A stretch of 64,000 nucleotides of DNA, taken from positions 12,162,197-12,226,196 of the forward strand of contig NC_133230.1 in assembly GCF_040436345.1 (NCBI RefSeq). Direction: 5' to 3'. Shown here in pieces: positions 56,701-64,000 of this stretch. Made by a program: the position numbers and the translations under genes. Every line of letters starts with the position of its first letter. Position 1 is the stretch's first letter. The stretch comes from Pagrus major (Eukaryota > Chordata > Actinopteri > Spariformes > Sparidae). Under the pieces are notes generated by a model. The model had not been told where the DNA came from and made no database searches. It saw only the letters and a program-made list of their open reading frames with translations.

Positions 56701-58880
56701 ACTTGAATACCTCGAGTCTCTCCAAACGGTTTCTGGCGCTTCCATCGCCGTGCTACTTGATGCCGCATTCCTCAAAGCCTAGTTAATGTCAACTTTTACA
56801 CACATCTGAACACTCCCTAACATTCTTCTCGCCAGACACCAGGGTCTGCTCTGCTGGCGAAGTAATCAGGTGTTGATGCTAAGGACCCCAGCTGTTCAGC
56901 TCCCGCCGCCTACGCAGGCAAGCTGAGCGCAAAAACCCACACACTGAGGCGTCCGCTCAGTGCCTGAGAACAAAGTTTAGGAAAGAAAGCACGATAGCAA
57001 GAAGAGAATTATTTCATGCAATCATTTAATTTATTAAAAGTAATTTGGAGTCATACCACGTTGGTCGTTTGTGGCTTCATATTAGCTAAAACACTCGGAG
57101 CAGATGTTGATTAACGATTTAATTTAAAACATGCCCCCTTAAATCATCATGCCAGAAATATAATAATGCCTGTATTCTGTACCACATAATAAAACATCTA
57201 CTGTACATGTCACACTGGAGTGCGTGTCAAAACGAATAAATCTCCCACAAATCCCCCGGCCTACACTGTGAGTACTGTGAGGCGTGTCCTCCACGAGAAA
57301 AGAGAAACCATATCCTGAGCTTATGTGTTACATCCATTAAAACCCAGAGAAAGTGCTGATGCTTGCAGGCTGCTACTGCCTGCAGCTCAGACACAAACCC
57401 CAGGTCCCTGTTAGCAGCCCAGAGCTTCCCCGGTAATCTGATCTCTGAGGTTATAAAATGTGTACAGAGGGTAACACTTTAACAACCAAAACACACACAC
57501 AAGAAGCACACGGCTGCGAGACACGCAGAAAACTGTACATCAGGAACACATTTCACATCTCCAGAGCTCCAGAAAAGTGGAGATTTGACATATTTTGGTG
57601 GGGTTTCATTTGCACAAGAGGAACAAAAGTTCATCCTACAGAAGGCTGGAAGATCCTTCAGTTAATGTAAACTCTTTAAAGTCGGTCTTCTAGGTTTTCA
57701 TGGAACGACAGTGATAGTCATCTTTGCAGAGCAGCTGGTGTTTACTGGGTGTGGTGGACAAACTGTAGAGCATCAGATGTTCACTACGTCGTGGCAGCAG
57801 TTATTTTTGACTCTTTCTGTCAAGCCTCTGTAGACCAGCAAGTTTATGTTGACCTGTCAAGTTATGACTTGAGGACTTATATGTATGTTAAAAACACACG
57901 ATGAGAGGAAGATGAAAGATCTGTATTCACACATGGAAACCTTGTTGACTGACTTGCAATTTACTCATAGAGACTTGACTGAGCCTTACCCAGAAGGTCT
58001 CAAATGACTTGAGACTGGACGTATGATGGTTTCGAATCAGGTCCAAACTTGATGCAGATTTCTCTCAGATGACTTGTTTTGTAATTTGAGACTTGACATG
58101 TGTTTCAAATGACTGAATTCTTGACTTGGACTTTCAATTAATTGATCGCTTTGACTTAAATAATTTGAGACTTGACATCGTCCTGTTACAAATGACTTGA
58201 GACTTCACTCCGACTTGCTTTGAAAAATTTGAGACATAGATTTACTTCAGATGACTCTATGTTTGACTTGGACTTGTTTCAAAATGTGTCGAAGCTTCAC
58301 ACTCTGACTTCTCTTGAATGACAATGACATCTACTTGTTTTGGATTTGGCCTAAAATTCTTGAATATAACTCGAGATGCACAAAACGTTTTACTTTTCAG
58401 TCGATTTAGTAACTTTTAACCTTCATATCTTGAACTTCTGGTCCAAGTCTCAACTAATGTAAGACGAGTCCACAAAAACTTTTAATCTAATCAAGACCTG
58501 ACGTCCTAGACAAGTCTTAAATTACTTGATTATCGACTTGGATTTTCCCCAGAAGATAAGAAACATAACTCCAGTTGCTAAAAAGTTTCATTTTCACCTG
58601 ATTCATCCCACTTTTAACTCACTTTAGACGTGAAGATATCCTAACCTGCACACCACCAAATCCAGCCTGATACTCACATTGCCCTCATGTTGTTCTCCGG
58701 CAGCAGAGGGATCTCCAGGATCTTGGTGTTGTTGTGCAGGGCCTCGTGGCTCGGGGTGGACACTGTCTTCCCGGTGATGCGGTGGACCTGGTAGAATGCG
58801 TGTGGCCTCAGCAGCCTGTCGTCAGCTGTGCCGATGAACAGCTGCAGGGTGAGAGGCTCGCTCTCCATGTAGCCGTGGAG
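21789..58880 (-). CDS. nfatc1: NFATc1 transcription factor, 3' seven coding exons (448 codons in window)
   Basis: Calcineurin-regulated Rel-family transcription factor that binds GGAAA sites, often with AP-1, in lymphocytes, osteoclasts and heart-valve endocardium (family knowledge). Exons on the - strand: 58880-58678, 56299-56127, 53268-53128, 43698-43643, 39649-39517, 34912-34328, 21844-21789. All have GT/AG junctions and matching phases. Readable landmarks: [20 protein letters not shown] and ITGKTVST (RHD), [19 protein letters not shown] and [21 protein letters not shown] and [17 protein letters not shown] (IPT/TIG), [31 protein letters not shown] (with KRKRSQ nuclear signal), [40 protein letters not shown], and the end [34 protein letters not shown] and SPKLH point to NFATc1 rather than c2-c4. 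The SP-repeat regulatory domain and first RHD exon are beyond base 64000. Confidence 0.93.
23160..23620. repeat. Teleost-type dispersed repeat with GTGCAGCTTTAA end
   Basis: It contains TCCAATATTCACTCTCCTTT and CAGCTGCTAATTTACACAT, and ends CTTGTGCAGCTTTAA. Related words (CTAATATTCACTCTCTTTTA, TTTACACATTTGAGC) occur near 63.71-63.85 kb. Confidence 0.5.
24833..25000. mobile_element. TTAAAGGGACACTCC-ended MITE fragment
   Basis: The terminus TTAAAGGGACACTCCGACAA is followed by words related to the foldback at 16346-16789 (CGTTAAGGTCAGTTTACG versus ACATTAAAGTGTGTTTAC). The other end was not identified, so the right boundary is arbitrary. Confidence 0.4.
25613..25681 (-). repeat. tRNA-like sequence (tRNA pseudogene or SINE head)
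   Basis: On the - strand, TAGCTCTCCTGGTAAAGTG resembles a box A and GGGTTCAAATCC is a strong box B, about 45 nt apart as in tRNAs. The acceptor stem does not pair well, so it is probably a decayed tRNA or a tRNA-derived SINE fragment. Confidence 0.4.
28655..29070 (+). repeat. Dispersed repeat, + copy of inverted pair
   Basis: It shares ordered blocks with the reverse complement of 32905-33305: CTGAGGGGTCAGTCT, GCCACATCAACCACAG, CAACAACAGCAGG, GATGAAGAGGGAG, ACCAGACTCCCT, CAATTTTATG/TGTG and GGGCCTTCTTGTAAATTC. Divergence suggests an old family. Confidence 0.7.
29071..30926. other. Intronic stretch without genes
   Basis: Within the last nfatc1 intron. It holds (TTG)n at 29558-29579 and a fish-repeat-like GGTGCTGCAGTGCTCAGCAC at about 29097. 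The region 30200-30600 is relatively GC-rich with overlapping short frames but no recognisable product. Confidence 0.4.
29558..29579. repeat. (TTG)n microsatellite
   Basis: Seven TTG/TGT units in tandem, in the last nfatc1 intron. Confidence 0.7.
30927..30963. repeat. (AACC)n microsatellite
   Basis: Nine perfect CCAA units in tandem, in the last nfatc1 intron. Confidence 0.85.
31005..31135. repeat. Dispersed repeat tail with ATCAGAATCAG and TTTATTTGTC
   Basis: It begins with an AAGTACAAGTACCTC block of the AAGTACT family, followed by AATCAGAATCAGTATCAGAA, CCTTTATTTGTC and GGGGAAATTTCTTC. This composite tail is common at the ends of teleost retroposons (general knowledge). Confidence 0.45.
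32905..33305 (-). repeat. Dispersed repeat, - copy of inverted pair
   Basis: The reverse complement of 28655-29070 as described there. This copy also contains the palindrome GATGACGTCATC, a perfect CRE core (TGACGTCA at 33232-33239), where the sister copy reads ATGATGTCAT. The open frame inside it (32886-33119) is judged non-coding. Confidence 0.7.
33707..33905 (+). repeat. (GAA)n / GAA-GAT-GCA polypurine tract, ~200 bp
   Basis: A run of over twenty GAA units, then a degenerate GAA/GAT/GAC/GCA mixture. One strand is almost pure purine. The apparent Glu-rich and Leu-rich frames on the two strands are by-products of the repeat. Confidence 0.9.
34328..34912 (-). CDS. nfatc1: nfatc1 C-terminal activation-domain exon (585 nt)
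   Basis: The acceptor TTCTTTCAG precedes TTCCGACAATAAAG; the donor is GTGAGT after CTCGACGATG. The Pro/Ser-rich domain starts [13 protein letters not shown], passes [15 protein letters not shown] and ends [21 protein letters not shown] and IKQE fit the SUMO consensus. The frame hits TGA two codons past the donor if unspliced. Confidence 0.93.
36174..36345. repeat. AAGTACT/ACTTGAGT-type dispersed repeat
   Basis: It contains TGGTGGAAAGTAACTCAGTA, CTTTACTTGAGTTTTCTGC, TATTTCTACTTCACC and TTACATGTTGCTTTGCAGAT, a word series also seen near 55.5 kb. Confidence 0.6.
37180..37515. repeat. AAGTAACTAATTAC-type dispersed repeat
   Basis: It is rich in TACTTAAGTA, GTAATTTTACTC and AAGTAACTAATTAC motifs and ends ACTGTACTCGCACTCTTTCC then ACCACTGAGTA, typical of this fish repeat. 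Confidence 0.55.
38415..38800. repeat. A-rich dispersed repeat (TGTTGCGGTTAGACCC...AACCATGACAG)
   Basis: A-rich sequence with a sharp start and end. It includes ACACCAGGTGTGATTGACTG, ACAGAACACAGGTGAGGAGC and GGGCGGGAAAACC, phrases I associate with a common teleost non-autonomous element. The family was not determined. Confidence 0.4.
38945..39180 (+). repeat. Dispersed repeat (pair with ~9950-10170)
   Basis: It has the same order of words as the 10-kb copy: TTTGGGATAATAAGAGTAAA, CAACTCAACAAAACTTATAA, CAAAGGTCTCGTCG and TTTTAATGCAGCG. Confidence 0.55.
39517..39649 (-). CDS. nfatc1: nfatc1 IPT end and NLS exon (133 nt)
   Basis: The acceptor TTTATTTACAG precedes AACTCCCTCCTC; the donor is GTAAAG after GCCGGCG. 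It encodes [34 protein letters not shown] and TYVPAG. Reading through the donor stays open for 38 further codons to a TAA at 39403-39401. Confidence 0.92.
41298..41320. repeat. (CT)n microsatellite
   Basis: About eleven CT units, extended by imperfect CT/GT to about 41340. Confidence 0.75.
42515..42690 (+). repeat. Dispersed repeat copy 2 (pair with ~3790-3995)
   Basis: Aligns in order with the 3.8-kb copy: TTGGGATATGAGTGCATATA, TGCATGTGCA, GGGGGCCAAAAATAATGACA, AATAAAAATTCAG, CACAGAATAAACAA, AACACTAAAAT and TAACTAATTTTGAGTAGTGT. Confidence 0.65.
43643..43698 (-). CDS. nfatc1: nfatc1 short IPT exon (56 nt)
   Basis: The acceptor CTCTTTCAG precedes ACGGTCACCACC; the donor is GTAAGT after CAAAGTCT. 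It encodes [19 protein letters not shown]. It sits between a 9.4-kb and a 4.0-kb intron and was recognised only through homology and phase. Confidence 0.9.
45785..46057. mobile_element. MITE family TGCATTATGTAGTTTT, copy 2
   Basis: The left end TTAAAGGTGCATTATGTAG then TTTT is mirrored by the right end AAAACTACATTGTGCCCC then TTTAA, giving inverted repeats of about 22 bp. TTAA is present at both edges. Its body is the reverse complement of the 18.0- and 60.5-kb copies. Confidence 0.8.
46384..46510. mobile_element. MITE of the ACCCCGATTC type, copy 2
   Basis: The left end CCCGATTCCAATAAAGTTGG then TACGCTGTGTAAAA is matched inversely by GTCACACAGCGCCCAAACTT then TTCGG. Same family as 8345-8508. 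Confidence 0.7.
50739..50787. repeat. (CA)n microsatellite, ~24 units
   Basis: A perfect AC run, then ATGC and a further ACACACAC stretch. Frames of poly-His/Thr or Cys/Val across it are artefacts. Confidence 0.95.
53128..53268 (-). CDS. nfatc1: nfatc1 IPT/TIG exon (141 nt)
   Basis: The acceptor CTCCCACAG precedes CCCAGAGATCGG; the donor is GTAAAA after GCTCAAG, a weaker match than the others. It encodes [15 protein letters not shown]...[24 protein letters not shown]. Confidence 0.92.
55480..55790 (-). repeat. Dispersed repeat, - copy of inverted pair with 59850-60130
   Basis: The reverse complement of this stretch shares GGTAACACG, CAATTAACAGCCTATAAACA, GAATAATCT, AATCTGCAAAGTAACT, GTAACTAAATGTATCA/AATTTATCAAATAAATG and the ATCGG/GATATT/CAGCATTTTTCC block with 59850-60130. 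Confidence 0.75.
55832..56054. mobile_element. TTAAAGGTAACCTATGA-ended MITE
   Basis: The left end TTAAAGGTAACCTATGA is mirrored by the right end CATAGTATTCCTTTAA. The body (GACCCCGCCCTCTACC, GGGCTTTTGCGATTGT) has no coding capacity. Confidence 0.6.
56127..56299 (-). CDS. nfatc1: nfatc1 RHD exon (173 nt)
   Basis: The acceptor CACAAACAG precedes AATCGACTGCGCC, joining the split Ile codon; the donor is GTGAGT after GAGTGCT. It encodes [35 protein letters not shown] and [11 protein letters not shown]. Confidence 0.93.
56300..58677 (-). other. nfatc1: nfatc1 intron (2.4 kb)
   Basis: Non-coding. Its exon-proximal part (57850-58600) is a degenerate tandem array of GACTTGAGACTTGACTT-type units. No other gene was seen. 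Confidence 0.6.
57850..58600. repeat. Degenerate ACTTGAGACTTGACTTGG tandem array
   Basis: GACTTGAGACT, TGACTTGGACTT and close variants recur some twenty times over 750 bp with drifted spacing. It ends only about 80 bp from the exon at 58678. Confidence 0.75.
58678..58880 (-). CDS. nfatc1: nfatc1 RHD exon (203 nt)
   Basis: The acceptor CCCCTCGTAG precedes CTCCACGGCTACATGG; the donor is GTGAGT after ATGAGGGCAAT. It encodes [17 protein letters not shown]... to [10 protein letters not shown], part of the DNA-binding Rel-homology half. Confidence 0.93.
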
Positions 58881-59849
58881 CTACGAGGGGAGAAAGACAG
58901 AAAGGATGCAGTCGTGGTTAAACCCTCGTGTCCTTTTTAAAAAAAATCCCCGTACTTACTCTAGGGTTAAAACAAATGAAGGTCTTTCAGAGGTCAGGCT
59001 CTCTGTGTGATGGGTTTCAAACAAAGTCCCCATTTAGGATCTTGTGATCACCCTTTTCATCTTCCATAATTTACTACCAATGGCCTGTAGACACTTCCTC
59101 CATGAGTTCATGTCAGGCTTGCCAACATGTAGATCCCACAGTAGCTGAATCACAGGGGCAGCCAGTAAAACCACCTACAGCGAGCGGCGTTGTGATTTGT
59201 GAGCGTTTGCTTTGTGACAAGACTAAGCTAGTGTTCCAGAAAAGTCAAGGTCATGTCAAACCCACCAACCATCAGCCAATCAGGGTCAAGAAAAACTCTC
59301 AGTGGTGAACTCGCTCTGATTTTTATCAGTAAAATGATCCCAGCAGGACGGAGCTGGAGACAGCACAGAAGTGCTTCTCTCTGGAGCTGGTGGGCCCGAC
59401 TCTGAGCTCCTAAAGTACTCCCAGACCTCCAAAGGTGTTGCTTGACAGGAGGCCTCCTGCCAGGATGACCTCAGCCACCCAAACTGCAGGCATGCAGCCC
59501 AAAGCCGCAGGCTGAAATCTGAGAACAGCGGCTACTACTGACACACCGTCTGAGAGTTATGTATGTTATCCATACAGTGTGACGGGAGGAATTAGAGCAG
59601 GATATTTGGCATTTTGACGTCAGTACAATTGAAAGAAAAACAATGTGTGCAATTACAAATTACAGCCGTTCCAATATAGAAATGTGCAAAGTTCTATCAT
59701 GCATTACATGTATAGATTATATATATGTGTTCATATTTTTAATATTTAATGTTGTTTACGAGCTGCAGTCAAAATGTCATAAATCAATCAGGTATGTGAA
59801 GAAAAATATGTGTTTTTACTGAAGAGATGAAAATAATAAAACACTGTTA

Positions 59850-60130
59850 ATTAGGGGAAGACTGGACGATTATCGGGGGCCGATATTCAGCATTTTTCCG
59901 GTTATCGGCCAATAAAATAAACAAATTTAAAAATGTGCTACTTTGGCTCCGATGCAGCATCCACGATGTCTCGCCTACAACAATATTTAACTTTTTATTT
60001 AATATTTGGTAACACGTCACAGTTAATAGCCTATAAACAATGAATAATCTAAATCTGCAAAGTAACTAGTAACTAAATGTATCAGATAAATGTAGTTTAA
60101 AAAAGTTAGGAAACTGAGTACTTCAGAATT
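59850..60130 (+). repeat. Dispersed repeat, + copy of inverted pair
   Basis: It starts ACTGGACGATTATCGGGGGC then CGATATTCAGCATTTTTCCG and continues GGTAACACGTCACAGTTAAT, AGCCTATAAACAATGAATAA, TCTAAATCTGCAAAGTAACT. It is the inverted match to 55480-55790. Confidence 0.75.
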
Positions 60131-60505
60131 ACCGAGTTAAGTAGACTATTAAATTTAAGTTGTATGAGCTAAAAACTTCAAGGTCATCGGTTTCCTTTAT
60201 TTTTTGAAGGAAAGTCACTTTTTCCTTTTCAATGAAATCGGGCAATTTTGCTGCACTTGAAATGGCACCAGTGATCAGCTCTTAACTAGCAGAGCAAGTT
60301 GGGGTTAAGGAATATAAATGCTCCACACTGTAATATCTGACGAACCAACTTTACTTTAATAACACTGATACTTAACTCAGTAATTCTGCAGTAATGTATT
60401 TCCTGACATTTTTAAAGTAAAGTCAACTTTTTAAACGTATAGTGTATGAGGAGTTACATTTCAAATTCATGCAATAATAACTTTTAAGTGAACTTTACTT
60501 CGTTG

Positions 60506-60961
60506 TAAATCTTAAAAGTGCATTATGTAGTATAAATAAATTCAATCAGAATGTTAAACTTAGAGACAGTTATTTGATATTTGTCTATAACTGAATGAAA
60601 AAGCTGTCCTCAGAGGGGGATAAGGTCCCCAAAAAGTGTTTTAAGCTTGAAAGGTGGAGACTGAGAAGGGTCCTGCAAATATAAACAAAGTAACTGAAAT
60701 AAAAAAGTAAGTAAAATAAAAATGAATTTGTGTTTTCCTTTGAGGACAGTTTGCTAGAAAGGTGGCAGGGTCCGCCAAATATAAACAAAGTAAAACAGTA
60801 TGAAACTGTGTCGTCCTTTAAGGTCAGTTTGTTTATTCAGTTTATTCAGTCATGAAAACAAAGAGAGTTTGTTTATTTAGTCTGTTTAGGCATAAAAAAA
60901 AAATCAGTCAATGAAGATCTTTCTCTTCTGATTAAAAAAACTACATAATGCACCTTTAAGG
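60506..60961. mobile_element. MITE family TGCATTATGTAGTTTT, copy 3 (expanded)
   Basis: The left end TTAAAAGTGCATTATGTAGT and the right end ACTACATAATGCACCTTTAA are inverted repeats. GGTCCNNCAAATATAAACAAAGTAA appears twice inside, so the element has an internal duplication relative to the 45.8-kb copy. Confidence 0.75.
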
Positions 60962-63709
60962 AGAACTATTCCTATATTTAGCCTTAACAAATATACAGAT
61001 TCTGGGACCTTCTGTGTAAAAACTGGCATGAAAAATCAACAATATATATGCACATCAGGGAGTTATAGAAGCAAACACTGAACCCCACCTAATGATCCTC
61101 CACTGTGGTTGAGACTATCAGCTGAAAACAACCAGCAGGGAAATGTTGAAATGCAGCCCGCAGTTTTCACTTACACACGAAGAGCAGTGGAGGCGAGCGG
61201 CGGCCACAACAAGAGTGAAAGGCTCCGACCGGGGAGGCACAACATGTGATTTGGAGGAGGATCCCTGTCAGGGGTAAGAGCCTGCAAAGGCCCTGTATAT
61301 TTGTGTAAGGAAATGGGTTGCTGCCTAGCAATGCTGTTTATTTAGGCAGCAGGAAGGAGTGTGATGAAGTGAGGTAGCCGGCTGCACGGGGTCACTTTCA
61401 CACTGTAATTACTAACAGATTACTGATTATCTGCTTCGGCATCAAACGGATATGATCAAACTTGATAATGACTGAATGATTTCAGCTGTTTCGGATCGAT
61501 TCAAAAACTGTATCATCGATTTTTTTTTTTGGAGACGTTAAATTATCTAAGTGGGCAATTTCAGTATCAAGAAACCTTTCCTTTTCTCGCTCTGTGATGT
61601 GAAACATCTGTTTTATAACGCAGCATCAGCAGACAGCAGTTATGATTTGTTGATGTAATTAATTCACTCTGATACCACTTTATGTAAACCCCTGCGCTCC
61701 TCCACCATTTGGCAACGCAGCCACCCCTCCCAGTTCATATTATCACCCACAAGAGGAATGCTGAGACTCCCGCTGCTCAAAGCACCAAAGAGGAAGAGAA
61801 AGGGGTGAGGACGACCGGGGTGCCCTCTCCATTCCCATCACTGACCCTCCCAACACACACACTTTTTCGAGGAAGCAACATCTCGGTGTGACCGGCGATT
61901 CATCCTGTCACGCTTTTTGCTTCACATGATATTTGTTAATTAAACTTTGCTTATAAATCTAAATTTAATCACAAGGCTAAGAAAACTCACATGACTCCAG
62001 GATTATAACAAAAGTGCACTTCAAAACAACTCTTTGGATGTGTTTTCTGAGCCACAAGCAGATCATAAAAGCTGACTTCAGACAGAGAAAAAAAAAGAAG
62101 ACCTCACAGACGTGAAATGGGGGGTATTTCCTCTCCACTAAAGTACAGCATGAAACCCTGAGCATTAACTGCGGTGAGGACTGCACACAGCACTTCAGAG
62201 GGGCATACTTCAGTGTGCTGCTGGTGTAAGAGCGGGTGTGGTTGAGGCAGGCAGCAGCGATGGCATTGAAAAAGAACAGAAAATAGCTGGCTTAGCTGTG
62301 CTGGAGAAAAAAAAGTGCACCATCCAGAATAAACTCAGTGGAGTCTGGGCAGGGTTTGAGGCACAGGAGTGAGGATTCGTCAGCCAGCGTCCACAGCAGA
62401 GGGCTGCAGCGCCATGTGTAACGTGTAATCAGGAAGTCACACAGATGCCTTTTTTTTTTTTTTTCTGAGGCTCCCTCCAACATCTCCATCAGAGCCTGCC
62501 AGAAACGTGTGTGGTTTAGCCGCTGCCGCCTCCGCAGGACGCAGCGCGCAATGATGTCAGCCGTACACACGGGAACTTTCCTAAACAAAGGGAAGTCTGT
62601 GTGGTTGGGGTGGTAGCTGGCGGAAAAGTAAGGGGGAGGTTTGGGTTTAGGTTTAAAGAGAACACACACTCTCTTTTTGAGCCGGGGTGAACCCAGACCC
62701 ATGTCATTAAATCATTAGCACCTTCTCATGGACAAATACGCGCGTCTTGCACAGATGTGCGGCCGAGGCTGGGACGAGCTGGATGGTACAACGTGTTTTG
62801 TTTTCCAAATATTCAGCTCCACTGCTGCCGGCAAACATAATGAATCTGTTTCCATATTCTAATCCTGTTTTAACAATAGAAAATATATCACAACACTGTT
62901 AAATTTAACTTTAAAGCACTTGGCTCGAGATAGACACAGTGATCTTTTTCTCAGGCTGAAACTCGAGATCCTTCCTAGTCCTCACTAGAGCTGTTCACAG
63001 CAACCACAGATACTTTATATTGTATTAGTATTATAGAGGTAATTTGTAAACAGTGTTGTCATTACATAGTTTGTCCACCAAGAAGCACCGAAAAGTTCAT
63101 TTTTCTCCAGTAAAACTGCTCAGCACGTTTCTTGTTTTCTTGTTTTTAATAAATTTAAGGGATTCTTTTCAAAAGTGTTTGTTTATATTATGTGTTTATG
63201 TTAGCATCGGCAAGAATTCCTTATCACTTTTTTATTTACTCAATAACATGATTATAAATAATATTTATATACAAATATCAGTATTGGTTATCTCTCATGT
63301 CATACAGCTGCATCAACATATTTTTTCAGCCACTTTTCGGTTGGTGCAACACGCTCAAACCAACAAATTGACATATTATCACCTTATAAAGTTGATATTG
63401 GCCCATAGGTGGAGTTTGACATTAATGTGAGGACAAACAGTCCAACTATTGTGTGGCCTGTTACGTATACAGTAACAGAAGAGAGTAGTACCTATCTTGC
63501 CATAAAGACAACAACAGAGCATATATACAGTTTCTGACCATCTGATCTGGACACAACGGAGGGAACTCGCCACTAACCTCCCACATCACAAAATAATAAA
63601 TCATAAAATACTTTAATGGACCTATTTTAGACTCAACTCAGTGACATTTTTCAGCCATTAACTCTGCTTATGTACATTATTGGCCCAATGCACATGTAGT
63701 TACAGTAGT

Positions 63710-63850
63710 AGTTGTTTATTTACACATTTGAGCATACAAGGGAACATTAAAACAGTTTTACTCTAATATTCACTCTCTTTTAGCTCTGTTTTTGGTCTCC
63801 ACCAACTTTAGCTGCTAAATGTTTCACAATGTTCACTAGCTAATTGCTAA
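63710..63850. repeat. Teleost-type dispersed repeat related to 23160-23620
   Basis: It contains TTTACACATTTGAGC, TCTAATATTCACTCTCTTTT and TGGTCTCCACCAACTTTAGC, a word set of a common fish element. Confidence 0.45.
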
Positions 63851-64000
63851 CTCTTTCTATTAGGTTTTGGGCAATAGCCCAATATACTCTGGTGAGTATA
63901 CTTGTATTGTGATTTTAGTCACCGTTTTAAATAATGACTCAAAGCTTTCTCTAGGGTTTGGGTCCTCTTGACGTAGAGCATTTTTGTGGTGTGTTGTGTA

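Larger units (their letters stand above)
58881..64000 (-). other. nfatc1: nfatc1 intron, incomplete (more than 5.1 kb)
   Basis: The preceding RHD exon (expected to encode a HYETEGSRGAVKA-like segment) was searched for by eye and not found, so the intron extends past the window. It contains the + copy of the inverted repeat (59850-60130), a MITE at 60506-60961, an A/T-tract region near 62451-62464 and a repeat similar to 23.3 kb near 63710-63850. The 136-codon frame at 62292-62702 has no recognisable domain. Confidence 0.6.

Noticed and set aside
62292..62702. 136-codon - strand frame, considered as the missing nfatc1 RHD exon
   Set aside because: There is no RHD motif such as HYETEGSRG, and no acceptor or donor with the right phase.
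1..64000. CRISPR arrays, operons, bacterial or phage systems, rRNA genes
   Set aside because: None seen. The gene structure is eukaryotic throughout and the tandem repeats lack spacer architecture.

Overview
This window is vertebrate nuclear DNA, almost certainly from a ray-finned (percomorph-type) teleost. Genes are split by GT/AG introns of 0.1 to 12.5 kb, coding density is low, and the non-coding DNA is full of short inverted-repeat elements and microsatellites of kinds common in fish genomes. No prokaryotic, CRISPR, phage or intact retroviral features were seen.

Layout. (1) 1-2900: the 3' part of an unrecognised protein gene, one uninterrupted frame of about 800 codons that is still open at the left edge. 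(2) 4.4-15.5 kb: two riboflavin transporter genes in tandem on the + strand, slc52a2-like (4567-7547, 435 aa) and slc52a3 (12429-15032, 443 aa). Their last two coding exons have identical lengths (124 and 210 nt), so they look like an old local duplication. (3) 16.8-17.7 kb: a single-exon class A GPCR on the - strand, with a 440-bp foldback element just after its stop codon. (4) About 20.2-64 kb: the 3' two thirds of nfatc1 on the - strand. Seven coding exons were placed by reading splice junctions, from the second half of the Rel-homology DNA-binding region, through the IPT/TIG domain, to the Pro/Ser-rich C-terminal activation domain and the last exon. They encode 448 residues. The 5' exons lie beyond base 64000.

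The two RFVT genes would both import riboflavin, the FMN/FAD precursor. nfatc1 encodes a calcineurin-dependent transcription factor. The GPCR and the left-edge gene have no visible functional link to their neighbours.

The rest is introns and intergenic DNA with many dispersed repeats. At least five families occur two or more times in this window alone, and several miniature elements begin with TTAAAGG at both ends. The most interesting structures are inverted repeat copies flanking two nfatc1 RHD exons, possible read-through C-termini in nfatc1, an in-frame upstream start in slc52a3, the foldback downstream of the GPCR, and the orphan 800-codon frame. I found no clearly novel multi-gene system.
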